From contig JARBTQ010000006.1 in NCBI GenBank assembly GCA_029240075.1, forward strand, positions 36,610-100,609: DNA of 64,000 bases. Reading direction: 5' to 3'. Each line of letters begins with the position of its first letter. Position 1 is the first letter of the stretch. Positions 17,801-24,001 of the stretch are shown here, piece by piece. The translations under genes were made by a program, and so were the position numbers. The notes below the pieces were generated by a model. The model did not search any database. It was not told the DNA's origin and was given only the letters and a program-made list of their open reading frames with translations. This DNA is from Chlamydiales bacterium. GTDB taxonomy: Bacteria; Chlamydiota; Chlamydiia; Chlamydiales; JARBTQ01.

Positions 17801-19975
17801 AATCCAATTTCCTGTGCTACTTGCAATATAGATATAGTTATCTTTTGCTGCTATAGCACTGAGGCTGCTACCAAATCCTATTTCTGAAACGGGCGATGGA
17901 TCCATGGGATTGGATATATCGAAAATTGTAAGCCCTTTTTCTGTATCAGAAATCACGTAAGCATAGTTTCCGAGTACTTTTACATCGCGCAACCCATCTA
18001 GCAAAGTTGCACTTGTTCCATCGGTTATTTTTGCAAGAAATTGGATATCTGGAGTAAAACTTTGGTTATGCTCCAGTGCAATTTGATCAGATTTAACTTT
18101 ATACAATAAAGTTTCACCAGCATTAGTGCCATAAGTATCACTGCCTGAAACCCCAATAGCAGCATAAGTGTGATTGATAGCTACTGAAGCTCCTAAATAG
18201 TCATTGCTTGCTCCAGAAGATTGAGTTAAGATTTTGACTTGAGACCAACCCGCAGTCTTTTTCTCAAATAAGTAAGCTGCTCCTGAGTTAGTGGTAATAA
18301 AACTATTGTTTTTAGCTCCTACGAGTAAGGAATTTCCTTTAAGAGCCACTGAACAACCAAAATTATCAGATGCGACTGTCTCTAGAGCTTGTATTTTGGC
18401 ACTTTGCTGCCAACTATCATTACCAAGCCCTTTTTCAAAGATATAAACAGCTCCTTTTCCAGAGGCATTTAGACTGCCTACTGCTATGCGACTGCCACTT
18501 AATGCAAGAGAAGCCCCAAAATTGTCATTTGCAGCAAGGTCGGCAGCTACAATTCTTTGAGATTCAACCCAATTACTTCCGTTATAATCGAAGATATAGA
18601 CAGCCCCTCCTGTCCCATTATTTGGAGCGCCGATAATAGCTCTATTCCCGTGTATTGCTACGGAGGAACCAAAGTAATTGTTGGCACCTGGGCTTCCAAA
18701 TGTAGGGATAAGCTTGCTAGACCAGGAACCTGTAGCCGTATTATAAATATAGGCAGCACCACGGTTGGAAGAATCCCCTTTAACTCCTACAATTAGAAAA
18801 TTTGAATCTAAGGCAAGAGCAGAACCAAAATAGCTACCAGACGAACGAGTTGGTAGTGCATTGCCAAATGATACAGCTGACCAGGTTCCCGATGATTTTT
18901 GGTATAAAGTGACATCTCCCGCATTTGAACTAGCTCCTTCATCTGAAGCTGCTGCCCAATTTCCAGATATGGCCACTTTAGTTCCAAAGGTACTGCTGGC
19001 AGAAGTGATAGTAGTAACCTTAGCCCAAGCACTACCAGCAAAATCATGAAATTCGATAATTCCATTACCACCCGAAATAAGTTGAGTGTCATCCATTGCG
19101 TTTGCTTGACCAAAGTTAAGTTTGGTTGTGTCAGAACTGTAAATATGTTGTGGAGGATCAACGATCGGCAATAAACTTTGATCCATAAGAGCCGTACTTC
19201 CACTCGAGTCTTTAGCACCTAAATCTAATGGAGAGTAAAATGTACCCTCCCATTCATATAGTAATTTTGTATTAAAGTAGATTTCTGAAGTGTCGATCTC
19301 TTTCTGGGAAAATTTGCCTAAATGGAAAACTTTGTCTAAAGTCCAATTTTTGATTAGAGGTGTATTACCTATTTTTCCAGTTGCAAGAGCTATAGTACGA
19401 CCTGTGATCCACTCTAACCGATTGAGGAATTCAAGCTTACTCGAAGCTTTTCCTAAATCGCATGCAAGAAGATCAATACGACCTTCTCTTTTTATGGACT
19501 GACCTATATAGCGCCAAAATTGTTTTAAATCTTTTTGATATAATAAAGATGAAAGTGAAACAGTATCTTTTACTGTCAGTTGAAAAGAACCTACCTCTGT
19601 TCCGTGATTTGCAAAAGCTATACTAGAAGCTTCTTTGCCATCTAATGCTAGCATAACTTTATCTTTAAGCTCGTTTAAAGTTGTAGTATCCGGGTCGTAA
19701 TTTACAATAAGAGAATAACCTCGTGCCGCTGTAATTAATTTTTCATAGTCTGTAATGTTATTCGCTATGACAAGAACACGAGGATGTAGAGAGTCAGTAA
19801 CTTTGGTATTAGGCTCGGTTATTGTACGAAAACCATCCAATGTATCGTCTAAATTAGAATCAAACTTTGTCTTATCTATGTACTCTTTTGAATTATCCTG
19901 AAATAAGAGTTCAGATAAGCCTGCTCCATCAAGTACAATCCGCTCTTCTAGCTTTAATAAACTAAATCTACTCAT
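11897..19975 (-). CDS. Giant modular surface/secreted protein (2692 residues)
   Basis: A very large multidomain protein. The ATG at 19975 is preferred over a TTG 30 bases upstream because an AAGGAG lies before it. The N-terminus carries LEERIVLDGA (residues 9-18), like the LEPR-type signature of large exported proteins with the DUF4347 domain. That domain follows at about residues 63-215 (RVLVIANNITDYEKL, IAFANHG, DLLACDLG). Next come FG-GAP-like repeats (about 290-630, FGSALALDSNFLIVG), LVIVD repeats (about 645-980, DVKVLGNYAYVISD), three LamG/concanavalin-like domains (about 985, 1195 and 1420; LQFDGINDHVTI, LYFDGSDDYLDF, LYFDGIDDVVTI), six tandem repeats (about 1760-2505) and a unique end. 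No RTX nonapeptides, autotransporter barrel or cell-wall anchor are seen. A surface adhesin is a reasonable inference. It is divergently placed from flagellin. Confidence 0.88.
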   Translation of the reverse strand: MSRFSLLKLEERIVLDGAGLSELLFQDNSKEYIDKTKFDSNLDDTLDGFRTITEPNTKVTDSLHPRVLVIANNITDYEKLITAARGYSLIVNYDPDTTTLNELKDKVMLALDGKEASSIAFANHGTEVGSFQLTVKDTVSLSSLLYQKDLKQFWRYIGQSIKREGRIDLLACDLGKASSKLEFLNRLEWITGRTIALATGKIGNTPLIKNWTLDKVFHLGKFSQKEIDTSEIYFNTKLLYEWEGTFYSPLDLGAKDSSGSTALMDQSLLPIVDPPQHIYSSDTTKLNFGQANAMDDTQLISGGNGIIEFHDFAGSAWAKVTTITSASSTFGTKVAISGNWAAASDEGASSNAGDVTLYQKSSGTWSAVSFGNALPTRSSGSYFGSALALDSNFLIVGVKGDSSNRGAAYIYNTATGSWSSKLIPTFGSPGANNYFGSSVAIHGNRAIIGAPNNGTGGAVYIFDYNGSNWVESQRIVAADLAANDNFGASLALSGSRIAVGSLNASGKGAVYIFEKGLGNDSWQQSAKIQALETVASDNFGCSVALKGNSLLVGAKNNSFITTNSGAAYLFEKKTAGWSQVKILTQSSGASNDYLGASVAINHTYAAIGVSGSDTYGTNAGETLLYKVKSDQIALEHNQSFTPDIQFLAKITDGTSATLLDGLRDVKVLGNYAYVISDTEKGLTIFDISNPMDPSPVSEIGFGSSLSAIAAKDNYIYIASSTGNWIKIINASTPTSPTVIATITDGGSTVNTYSYTKLGGINALKIVENYLYAHAGADHTITVIDITNPTSPILRCEFTDNTHLGTPTTIQGPNSLSIEGNYLYTINTGSKVSIINISNPAALSYVTEITSVTASPSALTVKNNYLYVAGYSGNSLQIYDVSNPSNPILVKTLSDSSNGNYLSGLTSITIQGFYAYVSSSTESAVSIINIQSPAEAYIVKELKNGLENITFSDPYGVEISNNVLYVADHNGKSLHLIKLYMPDLPSATSYSLQFDGINDHVTIPHNNNLNGYPLTLVVWVKTTTNDSTARGIVTKYDSSSLNGYLVYLKNGHVYASYHVNGTSYISTGAFGMDGGVINDGKWHQIALSVDPSGGMLFVDGNLLAMESWTGASGTCTTVQPLYIGRYGSGYFQGLVTQLTIFNGSFVTGYYRFDERIGQRVYDISQNKNNGYLGSSLTSSSDDPKRIVADGFSKNYCLYFDGSDDYLDFNVGSLAPTLGNQFTQEMWITAEYTSNDNTFYELIGNMNSGTPNQLAPSLWVQGLKVKASFGTGSTAVSIVTPDILNFGKWNHIAATYNNSVYKLYVNGQLAASNTVGSLTPYAIPQKYLGTISRANYFKGHVADLRLWSTARSQGQILSNMLQPLSGSETNLIAYYPLSTGIGDYVYDSSLVGNIGVLGGNAIPESSDPTWKLAPLLTYVPNHTLYFDGIDDVVTISHNSVLDSYPLSIAVWVKTSTNDGISRGILSKYTTGSNNGYQIYLKNGNIYARYFKDSSNYIRDISGEGVNGGSIKDGYWHHVVFVVDSSGGTIYVDGQQKSNCSWTGTAAATTSTANLLIGVYEAGIGYFNGAIDELNVWNEAKTVSQIQSMMNSSSIDRSSNLVASYRMNNDLSQYVYDYSGNSLHGILGNSNSTSIEDPIITLSGAKLNDGYYLTSNQYVIISLQGYSLASTSTYAMIKDLPTQGILYQYNSLATNFCGAAINSINTAVTDEFGRVVYYPNMDGRSDYSSTSFSYSFNDSFSSSKTSKVWVNLQPYTRFNYTLNAQSINDNTTCYPFSTVTISNTDLSQSYTYTVNLDDSTKGIFTASSITATGFVNNGGGSYSFTGTSSEAQAAIRALEFKPTANQVAVGSTVTTTLKLSCNDGSISDSNTTIVATSIEDLNVFANGITSNIDDNATCSPFSSFSITDPDIGQSHLYTVSLDSPLKGGFTAASLTASGFTDAGSGIYTYTGSAANAELAIRQLVFQPTPHRVNVGTTESTVITVACDDGSTANSTTTINTTAMPSPSLFNNAQAGQTTTDTSSCSPFSSFTITTTGLGQNSTYTITLDDAAKGSFTAASLTTSGFVDMGGGSYGYTGSASAAQAAIRQLVFNPTPNRVAVGSTETTQFTVSSDDGALSEATTTVISTSVNDPSTFSGGISNPINDNETCIPFSSFIIIDPDSTQTNTYTITLDDSAKGSFTSTSLSTSGFMNPSSGTYTYLGTASQAQSAIQQLVFQPTQYRVPVGMTEITTFTISSDDGATLDATTSVTSTAARAPSTFTNTSTGITINDNTTCSPFSTVSITASALGQISTYTVSLDLVGKGSFTTPSLNSSGFTSIGGGIYEFTGSPSDAETAIRQLIFQPTPNRVVLGTTETTIFTVSADDGATPDSTTTVISSPLDQPTLFGGGLANQSVNDNATCSPFTSFTITDPNIVQIHTYTVTIDTAAKGNFTGTSLISSGFSDIGSGFYTYTGTAANAQTAIRKLVFKPAPQRVSIGNAEMTTFTVACDDGSTENTTTVISTAVPAPPSVNIPNPITNYALSSGLIAVSPTMTISSGNIPAASSKLVFQFANGYQIGDCLDIRYQGTDPTEINIQNNLVYYGSTLVGNYAKSTAISKALVIVFNNQATDAIVTAIAQNIIYYSTQPKPVNANRLLKVMYDNGYNMTTIQNITLTVNQPATLNPDSTSLPNNLALQKPAEPNRFPDHLQSLFYKR
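12460..14700 (-). repeat. Six tandem ~124-residue Ig/cadherin-like repeats
   Basis: Six in-frame copies of about 370 bases each. Every copy begins with a form of INDNxTCxPFSSF, continues with YTVxLDxxxKGxFT, then AxxAIRQLVFxPTPxRV, and closes with TTFTVSxDDG. The second and fifth copies differ clearly in sequence, so the array is not a recent expansion. The conserved cysteine near the start of each unit is unusual for secreted repeat domains. Confidence 0.85.
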
Positions 19976-20005
19976 AGCTAACCTGACTACTCCTTCCCCT
20001 GCCAA

Positions 20006-20456
20006 TCATGATGTTTTTGAGGTTCATCCCCCTATACAGGAATGTAGTCGATTAGACTTTGTGGGTCAATAGACCTCTTGCAAAACCTTTTTGCAATGGT
20101 CTATTAAAATGGCCAATAAACAGTCCATAGGAAAGATCTAATCCATTCATCATCAGGTTATAAATTTGTAATAGATCAAAAAATAAAATTATTCCCTTTT
20201 ATTTTTCTAATATGCTAGAGAGTTGTACAAGAGCTGGTATCAAAGAAATTCTCTCATTTTGCAAGATATAAAATAAAGTTGTGTATCATCGCAAATATAA
20301 AAATGTAGCTGCTTTATTAGAAGATAAGCAATATCTACCAATAAAATATAAGAGTTTTCTTTGATAAATTTTCTTAAAAAAATTTCAATAGGCTATACCA
20401 CTTATTGGAATTACAGCGAAAAGATTATCAAATAGTAAACATATGGAACTAGGCCT
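20006..20456. promoter_or_regulatory. Divergent intergenic region of giant protein and flagellin
   Basis: This 451-base region lies between two divergent genes and must hold promoters for both. Apart from the palindrome at 20068-20105 it is strongly AT-rich. No sigma-54 GG-N10-GC element is visible. The nearest sigma-28-like match (TAAAGTTG near 20275 with GCAAATAT downstream) has too short a spacer, so I do not call a flagellar promoter. Confidence 0.4.
20068..20105. repeat. Interrupted palindrome (two 8-bp stems)
   Basis: AATAGACC pairs with GGTCTATT, and after a small internal loop TTGCAAAA pairs with TTTTGCAA around a 3-base apex. It may be an operator, a terminator of an upstream transcript, or a remnant of a transposon end. 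There is no T run. Confidence 0.6.
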
Positions 20457-22100
20457 ATGAATATCCCTCCTGTAGCTTTGTCCCTTACCTCCCATTATCA
20501 GAAAAGCAAAAATAAATTGGCAGCTTCCATGCGAGTACTTTCTTCGGGAAATCGCCTAATAAACGTGGGAACCGATCCTGCAGGTTTGCGAATGTCTGAA
20601 AAATTACGTAGCGATATCCGGTCAAATATGGCTAATAAGTTAAATTTAGAAGCAAATTTAGCTTATTTGAGCGTTGCTGATTCCCATATTCAAAAAGTTT
20701 ATGAAGTCTTAGATAGGATGACTGAACTTACTGCTCAAGTAATGGATACAACTAAAACACCGGGTGATATAGCTGCGTTTGAAGCTGAATTTCAGGCCTA
20801 TAAAGATGAGTTGTCGCGTGCGTCTAGAGAAGGTTCGTTCTACGGGCGTCAAGTAGCAAGCCGAGAAGCTTTAGTCTCTTACGATGCAAATAGTGAAACA
20901 ATGAGATATTGGGGAACAAACGACATTGGAGGAGCCTTAGAGATAGAGCGTAAGTTTGGAGCTTCTGGAACAGATGCCTTTGGAACTGCTATCAATTTTG
21001 ATCCTAATGAAAATTTTGGTATGAGTCGCGACGGACGCAGCCTATTCTATCTGGATTCCAATCAGCATCTATGTAGTTACGATATGCTTAATAACAAAGT
21101 AACTAGAGGTACTGATACCTACAACTCTGGAGATACAATGGTAGTAGACGAGACAGGGGCTCTATATGTAAATGGAAATGGAACTCTTTACACCATAGAT
21201 ACAGGCTCGTTAACAAGAACTTCTACAACATTGACAACATTGGCTGCAGGGAAGGAATTCACCGTCTATAATAACAGTGCTATTTATTGGGATGCTGCAA
21301 CGACTAATATGGTCACAACAGATTTAAGTATTTTAAGTACAACGACTCTTGTGGATAGCTCTATCGGCTCCAATTTGGCAAATTTAAATAGCGTATTTGG
21401 CTCTTCAACACACGCGATTTCTGGCTCAGGCCGTTATATAGTAGGTAAGCTAAGCGCAACTAGTATAGGTCTGGTAGACTGTAAAACTGGGGCTTATTCA
21501 ACTGCTAGCTTAGGAGCAAGCTGCAATTTATCAGAGCTACAAATTAGTGAGGATGGCGATCTTGTCTACTATGTAGATACGCAAAATTCTTCAGTTAATA
21601 CCATTGCTATCCAAAGTGGTACTATGGCAACAGGGCAAACCGTGATGCAAGGGGTAAATGCTAATTCATTTTTAGGATTGGATGTTGGGGGCGCTGGATT
21701 TCAATCTTTACAACAATTTTATTTAGGGGGCGATAGTAAATCTACAATTTATTATGAGTCACCAATTCTTAATTTGTATAGTTTAGGGTTAGCCAACACA
21801 TCAATAGATAACCCTACAAATGCGGGGTTAACTTTACAAGATCTACAGCGCGCGACAAACCGAGTAGCATCACAACATACGGAACTGGGAGCTATCATGT
21901 CACGCTTAGAGCGCATTTTAAATGCTACAGAGACAGTGACAGCTAATATGCAAGATAAGGAAGGGTTGATACGCAATGCTGATGTTGCAAAAGAAGCTAC
22001 TGAATACAGCCAACAAGAAATTTTAAATCAATACACAACATCTTTATTAGCTCAATATAATGCTAGCGCATCAAGTGTCTTGAAGTTGTTATCATACTAA
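20457..22100 (+). CDS. fliC: Flagellin with propeller-like variable domain
   Basis: A 547-residue flagellin. The N-terminal D0/D1 region (residues 1 to about 135) has the hallmark MRVLSSGNRL and TDPAGLRMSEKLRSDIR segments. The C-terminal D1/D0 region (about 440-547) has TELGAIMSRLERILNAT, RNADVAKEATEYSQQEIL and the final SVLKLLSY. Both polymerisation and export ends are therefore intact. The middle (about 140-440) is not a usual flagellin variable domain: it has repeated strand motifs such as SRDGRSLFYLDS, GALYVNGNGTLYTID, SGSGRYIVG and SEDGDLVYYVDT, typical of WD/TolB-type beta-propeller blades. Its plan is shared with the proteins at 48540-50409 and 50440-52887. A small helical protein gene follows after 22 bases. 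The symbol is by function; single- versus multi-flagellin status is unknown. Confidence 0.92.
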   Translation: MNIPPVALSLTSHYQKSKNKLAASMRVLSSGNRLINVGTDPAGLRMSEKLRSDIRSNMANKLNLEANLAYLSVADSHIQKVYEVLDRMTELTAQVMDTTKTPGDIAAFEAEFQAYKDELSRASREGSFYGRQVASREALVSYDANSETMRYWGTNDIGGALEIERKFGASGTDAFGTAINFDPNENFGMSRDGRSLFYLDSNQHLCSYDMLNNKVTRGTDTYNSGDTMVVDETGALYVNGNGTLYTIDTGSLTRTSTTLTTLAAGKEFTVYNNSAIYWDAATTNMVTTDLSILSTTTLVDSSIGSNLANLNSVFGSSTHAISGSGRYIVGKLSATSIGLVDCKTGAYSTASLGASCNLSELQISEDGDLVYYVDTQNSSVNTIAIQSGTMATGQTVMQGVNANSFLGLDVGGAGFQSLQQFYLGGDSKSTIYYESPILNLYSLGLANTSIDNPTNAGLTLQDLQRATNRVASQHTELGAIMSRLERILNATETVTANMQDKEGLIRNADVAKEATEYSQQEILNQYTTSLLAQYNASASSVLKLLSY

Positions 22101-22122
22101 ATAATTAGAGGTATTAGAAACT

Positions 22123-22674
22123 ATGTTGAACTATGCATTTTCTCACGATTCTTATAAAAGTTATAAAGAAACTCAAGAGCACTTACAAGTTAATTTAAAG
22201 AAATTAGAGGCTGTTAGCCTTCCTTCAGAATTTGGCTTAAGCGAAATTTTTCATAAACATTTCAATGCTCATGATACCATGGCTTTAGCATGTGAAAAGG
22301 CTATGGAACAGTTAGCTGAGGTTTATGTGCAGAAATTAGTTGAATTAGAGCATGCTGTTAGTGCAACAGAGGCTTTATCTTTACTCAATGATGCTGAAAG
22401 TATTTGGGAAGAATCGGCCAGTGTTATACGTAAATATGATTCTGAAGGAACAGAGAAAGCCTTTCTGCTTGAGATGAGACAACAAGCTCTAGTCTTCTTA
22501 GAAGATCAATTGGCCCAGGCTGGCAAACGTTGTGAAAGAATTCCTTCTAAGGAAAATGTTACCCTTTGCTTAGGATTGTTAGCAGTTATAGATTACATAC
22601 TTGAAGAGTGTGGAGAACCTAGCAATAGTCCTAAGAGAAAACGTTACAGAGAAACAGCATTGAAATTTCGCTAA
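22123..22674 (+). CDS. Small helical protein downstream of flagellin
   Basis: A 183-residue acidic, all-helical protein without signal peptide or membrane segment; I do not recognise the family. It starts 22 bases after the flagellin stop with a GAGG upstream, so it is almost certainly in the flagellin operon. Flagellin genes are often followed by fliS, the four-helix chaperone that caps the flagellin C-terminus. This protein is longer than FliS and lacks a clear FliS signature, but position and helical character make a flagellin chaperone or export factor the leading guess. The tail is basic (PKRKRYRETALKFR). Confidence 0.65.
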   Translation: MLNYAFSHDSYKSYKETQEHLQVNLKKLEAVSLPSEFGLSEIFHKHFNAHDTMALACEKAMEQLAEVYVQKLVELEHAVSATEALSLLNDAESIWEESASVIRKYDSEGTEKAFLLEMRQQALVFLEDQLAQAGKRCERIPSKENVTLCLGLLAVIDYILEECGEPSNSPKRKRYRETALKFR

Positions 22675-22711
22675 ATTATTTGGCTCATGAGATTTTTAAA
22701 GCTTTTTCCAA

Positions 22712-22747
22712 AGAGTGGAGCTCGCATAATTTGCCATACTCCGCTCT
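22712..22747. terminator. Stem-loop between convergent genes
   Basis: AGAGTGGAG pairs with CTCCGCTCT (9 bp with one G-T pair) around an 18-base loop, between the convergent flagellin operon and the F-box gene. It probably ends one or both transcripts; no immediate T run follows. Confidence 0.45.
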
Positions 22748-22801
22748 CAAGTCTATTCAATTACCTGTAACCGAATTTTTTAATTTTTAGGCCTTATTTT
22801 G

Positions 22802-23647
22802 CTAAAAAGGTTTGGATAATCTCGAGATAAAGGCCACCATATCCGATAGACTCCTATTAGCCAATTCGGATTGGTCGAAAATGGGGTAAAAAAGAGCCTT
22901 GGATTCTTCCTCCAAAACATCTTTCCGTTTCTTCTCTAATTCTTTAGAAATCTTAATAAATACCTTCTTTTGTTCAATAATCATTAATTTTAATAATTTG
23001 TCGAGGCCTCCTTCAGTATTGCATAATTTATCACTATCGATCACTCCATATGTATCAAGCAAATAAAGAAAACTTTGACAATCCTTACGGTTAAAAGCTG
23101 TATCAAATAGTGAAGGGTTTTGCCTAAAGGCCTCCTTTAAAGTAGCAGCTCCTCCTAGATCCAAAAGAAAACGCAATTCTTTCAAACTGTCAGCTTGATC
23201 CCTTCCATAAGTAGTTGTAAAGTATTGTTCTAATAATTCTAGGAGGGGTTCAGTATGCTCATTAAAAAAGCTTTGTATAGCTAAGAATTTTGCTTTTAAA
23301 GAATTTTTTTCCAGAACTTCATTTCTTAACTTGTTAATAGGGATTGATTTGAATTTGAGTGGTGCCGGGAATAAAGTTACTTGTCCGTCTATGAATGTAA
23401 AAGGAGAATTGCCTAGAAGATTATAAATATATCTTTTAAAGAATAAAGAAAGATTTTCTTTTTCTAGTATATCAAGAGCCTTTGTATTGATAAGATGCTG
23501 CCAAACGCGGTCAGAACTAGTCCTATGATTCCAGTCCTTACAAACTTGGGACGTGCGGCCTAAGCTTGTTTGATCTAGGTAGCTAAAAACCTCTTCCTTT
23601 ATCTCTGCTGGTAAAGTTTGAAAGCTAGCAAAGCTTACTGTATTCAC
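22802..23647 (-). CDS. F-box domain protein, likely host-directed effector
   Basis: A 281-residue protein with an N-terminal F-box at about residues 10-52. It shows LPAEIKEEVFSYLD, LGRTSQVCKDWNHRT and the closing VWQHLI, the full leucine-proline...tryptophan pattern of eukaryotic F-boxes that bind Skp1. The rest (about 100-281) is helical, with short ankyrin-like stretches such as LKELRFLLDLGGAATLKEAF. Bacterial F-box proteins in Legionella and amoeba-associated chlamydiae are delivered to the host to hijack SCF ubiquitin ligases; that role here is inferred. There is no Sec signal peptide, which is compatible with type III export. It stands alone between flagellin and rpoN. Confidence 0.8.
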   Translation of the reverse strand: MNTVSFASFQTLPAEIKEEVFSYLDQTSLGRTSQVCKDWNHRTSSDRVWQHLINTKALDILEKENLSLFFKRYIYNLLGNSPFTFIDGQVTLFPAPLKFKSIPINKLRNEVLEKNSLKAKFLAIQSFFNEHTEPLLELLEQYFTTTYGRDQADSLKELRFLLDLGGAATLKEAFRQNPSLFDTAFNRKDCQSFLYLLDTYGVIDSDKLCNTEGGLDKLLKLMIIEQKKVFIKISKELEKKRKDVLEEESKALFYPIFDQSELANRSLSDMVAFISRLSKPF

Positions 23648-24001
23648 TTTCTTAACCCTATTGCTTATTCTTGGAGGAACTCATTATCTATCATCAATAT
23701 CATTTTCATGATATCCAATCTTTATAATTTAATGTCATAGAGCAAAATCCTTACATTTTAGCATTAAAGGCTAGACAGATTTTTTGTTGTCATATATGGA
23801 CAGGTATTAAGTCCGGTTATTTGGAATGCTCTCGCGAATGCAAAGATAGTCAACAAAACCATGGTTAATCGTAGCATCTTCAAAAAAAGTAAAAGGCTAT
23901 TACAAAGGTTTTGAAAAGCATAAAAGTGATAGAAACGCTAGATGCTAAAAAAGGACTAATTTCTGCTTATAGTAACTATCAAATCAAGGAAATGAGGTTT
24001 C
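23648..24001. promoter_or_regulatory. Divergent intergenic region of F-box gene and rpoN
   Basis: This gap holds the upstream regions of two divergent genes. A GAGG lies a few bases before the rpoN ATG. A short open stretch on the minus strand around 23790-23890 is too short and unrecognised to call a gene fragment. Nothing else stands out. Confidence 0.4.

Noticed and set aside
18370..19218. Several overlapping frames on both strands in the giant gene
   Set aside because: Alternative frames of FG-GAP repeat coding sequence; the 2692-residue frame explains the region.
20275..20300. Sigma-28-like promoter (TAAAGTTG ... GCAAATAT) upstream of flagellin
   Set aside because: The spacer is about 9 bases instead of 11 and the downstream element is weak.
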